DNA from: Actinophytocola sp963729115 | GTDB lineage: Bacteria; Actinomycetota; Actinomycetes; Mycobacteriales; Pseudonocardiaceae | Assembly: GCA_963729115.1 (NCBI GenBank) | Contig: CAVSMR010000011.1 | Coordinates: forward strand, 682,001 to 746,000 | DNA length: 64,000 nucleotides | Direction of reading: 5' to 3' | Shown here: positions 8,554 through 17,418 of the stretch, piece by piece | Position numbering within the stretch: position 1 is the first letter of the stretch | Layout: each line of letters begins with the position of its first letter | Made by a program: the position numbers and the translations under genes | Notes under the pieces: generated by a model | What the model saw: only the letters and a program-made list of their open reading frames with translations | Databases searched by the model: none | What the model was told of the DNA's origin: nothing

Positions 8554-10095
8554 ATGGCGCAGCGCACCCTCCCGGACGGCCGGGTCGATCTCGAGGACCC
8601 CGCCGGCATCCGCGACAGCCGCTTCTACAACGACGAGCTCGCTCCGGTGCCGGTGGAGAAGCGCACCTGGACCACCTACAACTACTTCGCGCTCTGGATG
8701 GGGATGGCGCACAACATCCCCAGCTACACGCTCGCCGCCTCGCTGATCGTGCTCGGCATGGACTGGCTGCAGGCGTTCCTCACGATCACCATCGCCAACC
8801 TGATCGTGCTGATCCCGATGCTGCTCAACAGCCACCCCGGGACCAAGTACGGCATCCCCTACCCGGTGTTCGCCCGCGCCTACTACGGCGTGCGCGGGGC
8901 GAACCTCGCGGCCCTGCTGCGCGCGTTCATCGCCTGCGGCTGGTTCGGCATCCAGACCTGGGTCGGGTCCGAGGCGCTGTACGTGATCGTCGGCAAGCTC
9001 GCCGGCGACTCGTGGGTCAACTCCGCGATGATCGGCGGCCAGCACTGGACGCTGTGGCTGTGCTTCCTGGTCTTCTGGGTGTTCCAGATGCTGATCATCT
9101 GGCGCGGCATGGAGGCGGTGCGCCGGTTCGAGAACTGGACCGCGCCGCTGGTGTCGGTCGGCTTCCTGATCCTGATGGCCTACGTGCTGGTCAAGGCCGG
9201 CGGGGTGGGCCCGATCCTGTCCGCGCCGTCCCAGCTCGGCTGGGGCGCGGACTTCTGGAAGGTGTTCGCCCCCGCGCTGATGGCCATGATCGCGTTCTGG
9301 TCCACGCTGTCGCTGAACATGCCGGACTTCACCCGGTTCAGCAAGGGACAGCGCCAGCAGGTCCGCGGCCAGATCCTCGGCCTGCCGACCACGATGTCCT
9401 TCATCGCGCTGATCGCGATCTTCACCACCTCCGGCGCGCAGCTGCTCTTCCCCGGCGAGGCGATCTGGGACCCCGCGCAGCTCGCGTCCCGGTTCTCGAG
9501 CCCGGTCGTCGTGGTGGTCGCGATGGTCGCCCTGGTGCTCGCGACCGTGTCGTGCAACCTCGCGGCCAACGTGGTGAGCCCGTCCTACGACTTCTCCAAC
9601 GCCTTCCCGAAGCGGATCAGCTTCGCGGTCGGCGGGCTGATCACGGGCGTGGTCGGCATCCTGATCCAGCCGTGGCGGCTGATCTCGGACCCGAACATCT
9701 ACATCTTCGCCTGGCTGGGCTTCTACGGCGGCGTGCTCGGCGCGGTGGCCGGCGTGCTGATCGCCGGCTACTGGCTGCGCGACCGGACCCAGCTCGCGCT
9801 CGCCGATCTGTACTCCGACCAGGGCCGGTACTGGTTCTCCGGCGGCTGGAACTGGCACGCCGTGGTGGCCACGCTGGCCGGCGCCCTGATCGCGGTCGGC
9901 GGCGCGTACACCGCCCCGGGCACGGCCGGACCGTTCCCGGCCGACGGCCTCATCCCGTTCCTGAAGCCCTTCTACGACTACAGCTGGGTGGCGGGCCTGG
10001 TCATCGCATTCGTTGTTTACTGGGCACTGTCGATCACTCGGCAGAGCACGCAGAGCACACCCGCTCGCACGCAAGAGGGAGAAGTCATTGTCTGA
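8554..10095 (+). CDS. NCS1-family nucleobase/hydantoin:cation symporter
   Basis: A 513-residue membrane protein with about 12 hydrophobic segments. Its N-terminus (NDELAPVPVEKRTWTTYNYFALWMGMAHNIPSYT) is typical of NCS1 permeases such as Mhp1, PucI and uracil/allantoin carriers. The conserved stretch SHPGTKYGIPYPVFARAYYG follows. It probably imports uracil, thymine, dihydropyrimidine or hydantoin. Its stop overlaps the start of the next gene by 8 bp, so it is translationally coupled to the amidohydrolase. Confidence 0.9.
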   Translation: MAQRTLPDGRVDLEDPAGIRDSRFYNDELAPVPVEKRTWTTYNYFALWMGMAHNIPSYTLAASLIVLGMDWLQAFLTITIANLIVLIPMLLNSHPGTKYGIPYPVFARAYYGVRGANLAALLRAFIACGWFGIQTWVGSEALYVIVGKLAGDSWVNSAMIGGQHWTLWLCFLVFWVFQMLIIWRGMEAVRRFENWTAPLVSVGFLILMAYVLVKAGGVGPILSAPSQLGWGADFWKVFAPALMAMIAFWSTLSLNMPDFTRFSKGQRQQVRGQILGLPTTMSFIALIAIFTTSGAQLLFPGEAIWDPAQLASRFSSPVVVVVAMVALVLATVSCNLAANVVSPSYDFSNAFPKRISFAVGGLITGVVGILIQPWRLISDPNIYIFAWLGFYGGVLGAVAGVLIAGYWLRDRTQLALADLYSDQGRYWFSGGWNWHAVVATLAGALIAVGGAYTAPGTAGPFPADGLIPFLKPFYDYSWVAGLVIAFVVYWALSITRQSTQSTPARTQEGEVIV

Positions 10096-10930
10096 GATCG
10101 TCAGAGCCGCCCTCGTCCAGCAGCGCTGGACCGGGGACAAGGAGTCGATGATCGAGGCCGCCGTGGCGCACATCGCGACCGCGGCCTCGCAGGGCGCCCA
10201 GGTCCTCTGCCTGCAGGAGCTGTTCTACGGCCCGTACTTCTGCCAGGTGCAGGACGCCGACTACTACTCCTACACCGAGCAGATCCCCGACGGCCCGACC
10301 ACGCAGCTCATGTGCGAGCTCGCCGACCAGCACAACATGGTCCTGGTCGTGCCGATGTACGAGCAGGAGCAGCCGGGCGTCTACTACAACACCGCGGCGG
10401 TGATCGACGCCGACGGCACCTACCTCGGCAAGCACCGCAAGAACCACATCCCGCAGGTGAAGGGCTTCTGGGAGAAGTTCTACTTCCGGCCGGGCAACCT
10501 CGGCTACCCCGTGTTCGACACCGCGGTCGGCAAGATCGGCGTCTACATCTGCTACGAGCGGCACTTCCCCGAGGGCTGGCGGGCGCTCGGCCTGGGCGGC
10601 GCGCGGATCGTGTTCAACCCGTCGGCCACGAGCCGCGGGCTGTCGCAGTACCTGTGGCGCCTCGAGCAGCCGGCGGCGGCCGTCGCCAACGAGTACTTCG
10701 TCGGCGCGATCAACCGCGTGGGCGTCGAACCGCTGGGCGAGAACGACTTCTACGGCCAGACCTACTTCGCCGACCCGCGCGGCCAGCTCATGGGCGACGC
10801 GGCGTCGGACACCGAGGACGAGGTCGTCGTGCGTGACCTGGACATGGGCGTGCTGACCGAGGTCCGGGACCTGTGGCAGTTCTACCGCGACCGCCGGCCG
10901 GACAGCTACGACTCACTCACCTCGGCCTGA
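10088..10930 (+). CDS. Beta-ureidopropionase (nitrilase superfamily)
   Basis: A 280-residue carbon-nitrogen hydrolase with the Glu-Lys-Cys triad visible in LQELFYG, KNHIPQ and ICYERHFPE. It should hydrolyse N-carbamoyl-beta-alanine or N-carbamoyl-beta-aminoisobutyrate to the beta-amino acid, CO2 and ammonia. The start is TTG 10088, preceded by GAGGGAGAAG and overlapping the permease stop; a longer reading from 10013 lacks a ribosome site and homology. Dihydropyrimidinase follows after 11 bp, which supports this assignment over N-carbamoylputrescine amidase. Confidence 0.88.
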   Translation: MSEIVRAALVQQRWTGDKESMIEAAVAHIATAASQGAQVLCLQELFYGPYFCQVQDADYYSYTEQIPDGPTTQLMCELADQHNMVLVVPMYEQEQPGVYYNTAAVIDADGTYLGKHRKNHIPQVKGFWEKFYFRPGNLGYPVFDTAVGKIGVYICYERHFPEGWRALGLGGARIVFNPSATSRGLSQYLWRLEQPAAAVANEYFVGAINRVGVEPLGENDFYGQTYFADPRGQLMGDAASDTEDEVVVRDLDMGVLTEVRDLWQFYRDRRPDSYDSLTSA

Positions 10931-10941
10931 GGAAAGGGCTC

Positions 10942-12327
10942 ATGCGCACCCTCATTCGCAACGGAACGGTGGTCAACGCCGGTGGCGCGGTCGCCGCGGA
11001 CGTGCTGGTGGACGGCGAGACGATCGCCGCCGTCACCGCGCCCGGCGTGTTCGACACCGCCGACAAGGTCATCGAGGCGGGCGGCCGCTACGTCCTCCCC
11101 GGCGGCATCGACGCCCACACCCACATGGAGATGCCCTTCGGCGGCACGTTCTCGGCCGACACGTTCGCCACCGGCACGACCGCCGCGGCGTGGGGCGGCA
11201 CGACGACGATCATCGACTTCGCCGTACAGGCCAAGGGCACCTCGCTGCTGTCCACGCTGGACAAGTGGCACGAGAAGGCCGACTCGCACTGCGCGATCGA
11301 CTACGGCTTCCACATGATCGTCTCCGACGTCAACGACCAGTCGCTGAAGGAGATGGAGTCCTGCATCGACGCGGGCGTGAACAGCTTCAAGATGTTCATG
11401 GCCTACCCGGGCGTGTTCTACGCGACCGACGGCGAGATCCTCCGCGCGATGCAGAAGGCCACCGAGACCGGCGCGACGATCATGATGCACGCGGAGAACG
11501 GCATCGCGATCGACGAGCTGGTCGCGCAGGCCGTCGCGTCGGGCCGGACCGACCCGGTCGAGCACGGCATCACCCGGCCGCCGGAGCTGGAGGGCGAGGC
11601 GACCTCGCGGGCGATCAAGCTCGCGAAGGTCACCGGCGCGCCGCTCTACATCGTCCACCTGTCGGCCCGGCACGCACTGGAGGCGGTGGCGGAGGCGCGG
11701 AACACCGGGCAGAACGTGTTCGCCGAGACGTGCCCGCAGTACCTGTACCTGTCCATCGAGGACCTGGCCAAGCCGGACTTCGAGGGCGCGAAGTACGTGG
11801 CGTCGCCGCCGCTGCGGCCCAAGGACCACCAGAAGGACCTCTGGCGCGGGCTGCGCACCAACGACCTGTCGGTGGTCTCGACCGACCACTGCCCGTTCTG
11901 CTTCGTGGACCAGAAGGAGCTGGGCCGCGGGGACTTCTCGAAGATCCCGAACGGCATGCCCGGCGTCGAGCACCGGATGGACCTGCTGCACCAGGGCGTG
12001 GTCGCCGGCGAGATCTCGCTCACCCGCTGGGTCGAGGTGTGCTCGGCGACGCCGGCGCGGATGTTCGGCCTCTACCCGCGCAAGGGGATCATCGCGCCGG
12101 GCGCGGACGCGGACATCGTGGTGTACGACCCGGCCGCGCGGCAGACGCTGTCGGTGAACACCCACCACATGAACGTGGACTACTCGGCCTACGAGGGCAT
12201 GGCGATCACCGGCAAGGTGGAGACCGTGCTGTCGCGCGGCTCCGTGGTGATCGCCGACGGCGCGTTCCACGGCGCCGAGGGCCACGGCCGGTTCCTGTCC
12301 CGCGAGCTGTCCCAGTACCTGGTCTAG
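10942..12327 (+). CDS. hydA: Dihydropyrimidinase / hydantoinase
   Basis: A 461-residue cyclic amidohydrolase. Visible metal ligands are the HTH of GGIDAHTHMEMP, the lysine of NSFKMFMAYPG (carboxylated in the family), the His of MMHAENG, the His of IVHLSARHA and the Asp of STDHCPFC. It opens dihydrouracil or dihydrothymine to the N-carbamoyl amino acid. The start ATG 10942 follows GGAAAGGG. It lies in a tight run of permease, ureidopropionase, hydA and LLM oxidoreductase. Confidence 0.93.
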   Translation: MRTLIRNGTVVNAGGAVAADVLVDGETIAAVTAPGVFDTADKVIEAGGRYVLPGGIDAHTHMEMPFGGTFSADTFATGTTAAAWGGTTTIIDFAVQAKGTSLLSTLDKWHEKADSHCAIDYGFHMIVSDVNDQSLKEMESCIDAGVNSFKMFMAYPGVFYATDGEILRAMQKATETGATIMMHAENGIAIDELVAQAVASGRTDPVEHGITRPPELEGEATSRAIKLAKVTGAPLYIVHLSARHALEAVAEARNTGQNVFAETCPQYLYLSIEDLAKPDFEGAKYVASPPLRPKDHQKDLWRGLRTNDLSVVSTDHCPFCFVDQKELGRGDFSKIPNGMPGVEHRMDLLHQGVVAGEISLTRWVEVCSATPARMFGLYPRKGIIAPGADADIVVYDPAARQTLSVNTHHMNVDYSAYEGMAITGKVETVLSRGSVVIADGAFHGAEGHGRFLSRELSQYLV

Positions 12328-12341
12328 GAGGATTGTCCATA

Positions 12342-13337
12342 ATGGACTTCGGTGTCGTGCTGCAGACGGACCCGCCGGCGCGGGAGGTCGTGCGGTTGAT
12401 GCAATCCGCCGAGGGGCTGGGTTTCCACTACGGCTGGACGTTCGACTCGGCCGTGCTGTGGCAGGAGCCGTTCGTCATCTACTCGCAGATCCTGGCGAAC
12501 ACGTCCTCGATGGTCGTCGGGCCGATGGTGACCAACCCGTCCACCCGGGACTGGTCGGTCACCGCCTCGCTGTTCGCCACGCTGAACGACATGTTCGGCA
12601 ACCGCACCGTGTGCGGCATCGGCCGCGGCGACTCGGCCCGGCGGGTCATCGGCCAGAAGCCCGCTTCCCTGTCGGTGCTCCGTGATTCCATGCACGTGAT
12701 CCGGGAGCTGGCCGAGGGGCGGGAGGTCGAACACCATGGCGCGCCGGTGCGGATCCCGTGGGTACGCGACGGGCGGCTGGAGATCTGGATGGCCGCCTAC
12801 GGTCCGAAGGCGCTCAAGCTGGTCGGCGAGCACGCCGACGGGTTCATCCTGCAGACGGCCGATCCCGCGATTACCCGCTGGACCATCGAGTCGGTTCGCG
12901 CCGCGGCCCGCGACGCCGGGCGCGACCCCGGCGGGATCACGATGTGCGTGGCCGCGCCGGCCTACGTGGGTGAGGACCTGCCGCACCAGCGCGACCAGCT
13001 GCGCTGGTTCGGCGGCATGGTCGGCAACCACGTGGCCGACCTGGTCGCGCGCTACGGCGAGTCCGGTCCGGTGCCGCACGAGCTGACCGAGTACATCCGC
13101 GGCCGGGAGGGCTACGACTACGCCCACCACGGCAAGGCCGGCAACCCGTCGACCGACTTCGTGCCGGACGAGATCGTCGACCGGTTCTGCCTGCTCGGCC
13201 CCGCGGCCGCGCACGTGGACCGGCTCACCGAGCTCGCCGAGCTCGGTGTCGACCAGTTCGCCATGTACCTCATGCACGACCAGAAGGAGGAGACCCTGGC
13301 CGCCTACGGCGAGGAGATCATCGGCAAGCTCGGCTGA
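12342..13337 (+). CDS. LLM-class (F420-type) oxidoreductase of the pyrimidine island
   Basis: A 331-residue luciferase-like TIM barrel: MDFGVVLQTDPPAREVV at the start, GRGDSARRVIG for the cofactor phosphate, and the EIWMAAYGPKAL motif. The start ATG 12342 follows AGGAGG by 9 bp, 14 bp after hydA. I recall a distinct F420-dependent LLM clade that travels with dihydropyrimidinase genes; this protein resembles it. The reaction is not established. Because no PreT/PreA dehydrogenase is present here, it could supply the reduction of uracil/thymine to the dihydro form; that is inference. Confidence 0.8.
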   Translation: MDFGVVLQTDPPAREVVRLMQSAEGLGFHYGWTFDSAVLWQEPFVIYSQILANTSSMVVGPMVTNPSTRDWSVTASLFATLNDMFGNRTVCGIGRGDSARRVIGQKPASLSVLRDSMHVIRELAEGREVEHHGAPVRIPWVRDGRLEIWMAAYGPKALKLVGEHADGFILQTADPAITRWTIESVRAAARDAGRDPGGITMCVAAPAYVGEDLPHQRDQLRWFGGMVGNHVADLVARYGESGPVPHELTEYIRGREGYDYAHHGKAGNPSTDFVPDEIVDRFCLLGPAAAHVDRLTELAELGVDQFAMYLMHDQKEETLAAYGEEIIGKLG

Positions 13338-13364
13338 CGGCCCCGGCCGAGCCGTCGGTGGCGG

Positions 13365-13451
13365 TCGTTGCGGGACGGTGCTGAGCCGTCTACGCAACGA
13401 TCGCTCGCCACAGCGGCGCCGCGCGCAACGAATGGCCGCTGTCCGCAATGG
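13365..13451. promoter_or_regulatory. Cluster of TCGTTGCG/CGCAACGA half-sites upstream of rocD
   Basis: Four copies of one octamer lie in the leader: TCGTTGCG at 13365 (inverted), CGCAACGA at 13393 and 13434, and CGCAATGG at 13444 (two mismatches). The first two face each other. Such arrays suit an Lrp/AsnC-type or other dimeric regulator. The binding protein is unknown. Confidence 0.45.
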
Positions 13452-13493
13452 TTCGCGGATGAATCAATCGCCGTGGGGCCTTAACCTGAACAC

Positions 13494-14696
13494 ATGCCGA
13501 TGAATGCCGCCGACCTGATCGCGCTCGACGAGGCGTGGAGCACGCACAACTACCACCCGCTGCCCGTGGTGATCGCCGAAGCCGAGGGCGCTTGGGTGAC
13601 CGACGTGGCCGGCAAGCGGTACCTGGACTTCCTCGCCGGGTACTCGGCGCTCAACTTCGGCCATCGCCATCCCGCGCTGATCGCCGCCGCGGTCGAGCAG
13701 CTGGGGCGGGTCACGCTGACCAGCCGGGCGTTCCACCACGACCAGCTGGGCCTGTTCTGCCAGGAGCTCGCCGAGCTGACCGGCACCGAGATGGTGCTGC
13801 CGATGAACTCCGGCGCCGAGGCCGTCGAGTCGGCGATCAAGGTCGCCCGCAAGTGGGCCTACCAGGTCAAGGGCGTGCCGAGCGGGACCGCGGAGATCAT
13901 CGTGGCCGGCTCGAACTTCCACGGGCGCACCACCACGATCATCTCGTTCTCCACGGACGACGTGGCGCGCAACGACTTCGGCCCGTACACGCCGGGCTTC
14001 CAGGTCGTGAAGTACGGCGACCTGCAGGCGCTCGAGGCGGCCATCAACCCGCGCACGGCGGCGGTGCTGATCGAGCCGGTGCAGGGCGAGGCCGGCGTGC
14101 TCGTCCCGCCGCCGGGCTACCTGCGCGAGATCCGCCGGCTCTGCGACGACCACGACGTGCTCCTGATCGCCGACGAGATCCAGTCGGGCCTGGCGCGGAC
14201 CGGCACGCTGTTCGCGTCCGAGCACGACGGCATCCGGGCGGACCTGTACACGCTGGGCAAGGCGCTGGGCGGCGGCATCCTGCCGGTGTCCGCGGTGGTC
14301 GGCAGCCGGGACGTGCTGGGGGTGCTGCGCCCCGGCGAGCACGGCTCGACGTTCGGCGGCAACCCCCTCGCCTGCGCGGTGGGCCGGGCGGTGATCAAGC
14401 TGCTCGCGACGGGCGAGTTCCAGGAGCGGTCCGCCACCCTGGGCGAGCACCTCCACCGGCGGCTGGGCGAGCTCGTGGGCCACGGCGTCGCGGAGGTCCG
14501 GGGCCGCGGCCTGTGGGCGGGCGTGGAGGTCGCACCGGGCCGGCACGCCCGGGAGATCAGCGAGACCCTGATGACCCGCGGCGTGCTGTGCAAGGAGACC
14601 CACGACACGACGCTGCGCGTGGCGCCCCCGCTGGTCATCACCCAGGCGGACCTGGACCACGGCATCGACACGATCGCCGCCGCCCTGGCGGAGTAG
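13494..14696 (+). CDS. rocD: Ornithine-oxo-acid aminotransferase
   Basis: A 400-residue class III PLP aminotransferase. The early NYHPLPVV motif is characteristic of ornithine aminotransferase, followed by PMNSGAEAVESAIK, the LIADEIQSGLART acidic motif and the PLP lysine in LYTLGKALGGG. It converts ornithine plus 2-oxoglutarate to glutamate semialdehyde plus glutamate. It has its own 156-bp leader with repeated half-sites, so it is probably separately regulated from the pyrimidine operon. Confidence 0.88.
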   Translation: MPMNAADLIALDEAWSTHNYHPLPVVIAEAEGAWVTDVAGKRYLDFLAGYSALNFGHRHPALIAAAVEQLGRVTLTSRAFHHDQLGLFCQELAELTGTEMVLPMNSGAEAVESAIKVARKWAYQVKGVPSGTAEIIVAGSNFHGRTTTIISFSTDDVARNDFGPYTPGFQVVKYGDLQALEAAINPRTAAVLIEPVQGEAGVLVPPPGYLREIRRLCDDHDVLLIADEIQSGLARTGTLFASEHDGIRADLYTLGKALGGGILPVSAVVGSRDVLGVLRPGEHGSTFGGNPLACAVGRAVIKLLATGEFQERSATLGEHLHRRLGELVGHGVAEVRGRGLWAGVEVAPGRHAREISETLMTRGVLCKETHDTTLRVAPPLVITQADLDHGIDTIAAALAE

Positions 14697-14708
14697 CCGC
14701 CCGGAGCG

Positions 14709-16334
14709 TCAGCGGGCGCGCTGCACCCGGGCCTCGTCCCAGGTCGGGCTGTCCGACTCGGACACCACGCCGTCCGAGCGGAACACCAGGAACCGGTCGA
14801 AGGAACGGGCGAACCACCGGTCGTGGGTCACGGCCACCACCGTGCCCTCGTAGGACTCCAGCGCGTCCTGCAGCGCCTCCGCCGACTCCAGGTCCAGGTT
14901 GTCCGTCGGCTCGTCCAGCAACAGCAGGGTCGCCCCGGACAGCTCCAGCAGCAGGATCTGGAACCGTGCCTGCTGCCCGCCCGACAGGGTCTCGAACCGC
15001 TGCTCGCGCGCCGCCGCCAGGCCGTAGCGGGACAGCACCGCCGACGCCCGGCCCTCGTCCATCCCGGACCGGGAGTCGTCGCCGTGCCACAAGATGTCGG
15101 TCAGCGTGCGGCCGCGCCATTCCGGATGCTGGTGGGTCTGGGCGAACAGCCCCGGCACCACCCGCGCGCCCAGCCGCCACGACCCGCTGCAGGCCACCGG
15201 GTCCCCGGCCAGCAGCCGCAGGAAGTGGCTCTTGCCCGACCCGTTCGAGCCCAGCACGCACACCCGGTCGGCGAAGAACACCTCCAGGTCGAACGGCTTC
15301 ATCAGGCCCGTCAGCTCCAGGCCGGCGCAGGTGATCGCGCGCAGCCCCGTACGGCCACCCCGCAGCCGCGGCCGCACCTCCTGTTCGCGCGGCGGCAGTG
15401 GCGGCGCGCCGGCGTCCTCGAACTTCCGCAACCGCGTCTGCCCCGCCTTGTACCGCGCGGCCATCGCGTCGCTGTTCGCCGCGGCCTGGCGCAGCCACCG
15501 GACCAGCTCGCGCAGCCGCTCGTGCTCCTCGTCCCACCGCCGGCGCAGCTCCGCCATCCGCTCCCAGCGCGCCAGCCGCGCCTCGTGCCACGTGCCGAAG
15601 CCGCCGCCGTGCACCCACGTCGTGCCGCCCTCGAGCGTGACCACGTGCGTGGCCGCCGCCGCGAGCAGCTCCCGGTCGTGGCTGACGAGCAGCACCGCCT
15701 TGCCCGACTCCGCGAGCCGGCGCTCGAGCCACCGCTTGCCCGGCACGTCCAGGTAGTTGTCCGGCTCGTCGAGCAGCAGCACCTGTTCCGGCCCGGTCAG
15801 CAACGCCTCCAGCACCAGCCGCTTCTGCTCGCCACCCGACAGCGTCGCCACCTCGCGGAAGCGGGCCCGGTCGAACGGCACGCCGAGCGCGGCCACGGTC
15901 ACGGTGTCCCACAGGACCTCGGCGTCGTACCCGCCCGCCTCGCCCCACCCGTGCAACGCGTTCGCGTATCGCAGCTGCGTCGGCTCGTCGTCGGCCTCCA
16001 TCATCGCGAGCTCGGCCGCGTCCAGGCTCGCGGCGGCGGTGCGCAGCGCCGGCGACGCGACCGCCAGCAGCAGGTCGCGAACCGTCCGGCCGTCCCGTAC
16101 CGAACCGATGAACTGCGGCATCACCGCGAGCCCGCCCTGCGAGCTCACCCCACCCGCGCGCGGCGCGAGCTCGCCGGCGAGCATCCGCAGCAACGTCGTC
16201 TTGCCGGCACCGTTCGCCCCCACCAGCGCGACCACCTGGGCGGTACTGACCCGGAAGGAGACGCCGTCGAACAGCTCGCGGCCGTCGTCGAGCCGGTGCG
16301 CCAGCCCGTTCGCCTCGAGAAAGCCCACACCCAT
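14709..16334 (-). CDS. ABC-F family ATPase
   Basis: A 541-residue protein with two ABC cassettes and no membrane segments. Walker A: GANGAGKTT and GSNGSGKSH (the second has H for the usual T/S); signatures LSGGEQKR and LSGGQQAR; Walker B LLLDEPDNYLD and LLLDEPTDNLD. The linker (about residues 255-310) is helical and charged, as in ribosome-acting ABC-F proteins. It acts on the ribosome in translation or in antibiotic protection; which of these cannot be told from sequence. Start chosen at 16334 because homology begins there; the frame is open further upstream. Confidence 0.88.
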   Translation of the reverse strand: MGVGFLEANGLAHRLDDGRELFDGVSFRVSTAQVVALVGANGAGKTTLLRMLAGELAPRAGGVSSQGGLAVMPQFIGSVRDGRTVRDLLLAVASPALRTAAASLDAAELAMMEADDEPTQLRYANALHGWGEAGGYDAEVLWDTVTVAALGVPFDRARFREVATLSGGEQKRLVLEALLTGPEQVLLLDEPDNYLDVPGKRWLERRLAESGKAVLLVSHDRELLAAAATHVVTLEGGTTWVHGGGFGTWHEARLARWERMAELRRRWDEEHERLRELVRWLRQAAANSDAMAARYKAGQTRLRKFEDAGAPPLPPREQEVRPRLRGGRTGLRAITCAGLELTGLMKPFDLEVFFADRVCVLGSNGSGKSHFLRLLAGDPVACSGSWRLGARVVPGLFAQTHQHPEWRGRTLTDILWHGDDSRSGMDEGRASAVLSRYGLAAAREQRFETLSGGQQARFQILLLELSGATLLLLDEPTDNLDLESAEALQDALESYEGTVVAVTHDRWFARSFDRFLVFRSDGVVSESDSPTWDEARVQRAR

Positions 16335-16473
16335 TCGGCAGATAGTCCGGCATGCCTTCCCGGGACGCGAGCGGTTTTCCCACGCCACGCCGAACTGGAG
16401 GCCTTTGCCATCTGTGCGAATCCGAAGCGGTACCCTGAGTAGCCTGCGAGGGCTGCTGCGAAGGAAGGGATTG

Positions 16474-16632
16474 GTGTTGACCGACACTCCGATCTACGAC
16501 CAGATCCGCCATGAGCTCGAGGCGGGCGCCAGCCGCGCCGAGCCCCTCTCGCGACGATCCCGCGCCGACGAACCGAACCAGGCCGTCTCGGTGTGGGCGC
16601 TGGTCAACCAGCATCGCAACGGCAAGCGCTGA
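16474..16632 (+). CDS. Small conserved-looking protein, unknown
   Basis: A 52-residue product starting at GTG 16474 (TTG 16471 or 16477 also possible) after the strong site AAGGAAGGGA. It begins with LTDTPIYDQIRHELEAG and ends WALVNQHRNGKR. Its first half is helical and acidic, the rest basic. Coding bias and the ribosome site support it. It is divergent from the ABC-F gene and 27 bp before the reductase-like gene. No function known to me. Confidence 0.6.
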   Translation: MLTDTPIYDQIRHELEAGASRAEPLSRRSRADEPNQAVSVWALVNQHRNGKR

Positions 16633-16659
16633 GCGCACCGGGCGTGCTGAGATGAGCCA

Positions 16660-17418
16660 ATGCACCTGCTGCCGCTGGGCTCAGCCGACTCGCCCCTGAG
16701 CGACCGCGACCTCGAGGACACCTACGCCTACCCGCCCGGGCTCGACCGCCCGTGGCTGCAGGTCAACTTCGTGAGCAGCGCCGACGGCGCGGCCACCGCC
16801 TCCGGTCGATCCCACGGCCTGTCCGGCCCGGCGGACAAGAAGATCTTCGCGCTGGGCCGCGACCTGGCCGACGTCGTGCTCGTCGGCGCCGGCACGGCGA
16901 TCGTCGAGGGATACCGCGGGATCAAGCGCACCGAGGTCCGCGCCGAACGCCGCACCCGGCTCGGGCTCGCCGACCTCCCGCCGGTCGCCGTGGTCACCGG
17001 CCGCTGCACGATCAGCCCGCAGACCCCGCTCGTCGCCGACACGCTGGTGCCGCCGATCGTGCTCACCACCGCCGCGGCCCCGGCCCGCTGCCGCGACGAG
17101 CTCACCGAGGCCGGCGCCGACGTCGTCATCGCCGGCGAGGAGCGGGTCGACCTGCGTCGCGCGCTCGCCGCGCTCGCCGAGCGCGGGCTGCTGCGAGTGT
17201 GCTGCGAGGGCGGCCCGCACCTGTTCGGCGAGCTGATCGCCGAAGACCTCGTCGACCAGCTGTGCCTGACCCTCGCGCCCCTGCTGGCCGGGGCCGGGGC
17301 GCCCCGCATCGTCGCGGGCGTGGCCCCGCCCGAGCCGCAGCGGATGGACCTCGCGTCCGTGCTGACCGACGACGGGTTCCTCATGCTCAGGTACCGCCGG
17401 GCCGGTTCCGCTGACTAG
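16660..17418 (+). CDS. Pyrimidine reductase-like protein (RibD C-terminal domain)
   Basis: A 252-residue protein with the RibD-C/DHFR-like fold: VNFVSSADGAATASGRS (substrate strand), GPADKKIFALGRDLADVVLVGAGTA, then CEGGPHLFGELI and the LCLTLAPLLAGAGAPRI ending. These enzymes reduce a ribosylamino-pyrimidine with NADPH in riboflavin-type pathways; stand-alone actinobacterial copies mostly lack a known substrate. The last 4 bp overlap the end of ligC, which comes from the other strand. Confidence 0.82.
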   Translation: MHLLPLGSADSPLSDRDLEDTYAYPPGLDRPWLQVNFVSSADGAATASGRSHGLSGPADKKIFALGRDLADVVLVGAGTAIVEGYRGIKRTEVRAERRTRLGLADLPPVAVVTGRCTISPQTPLVADTLVPPIVLTTAAAPARCRDELTEAGADVVIAGEERVDLRRALAALAERGLLRVCCEGGPHLFGELIAEDLVDQLCLTLAPLLAGAGAPRIVAGVAPPEPQRMDLASVLTDDGFLMLRYRRAGSAD

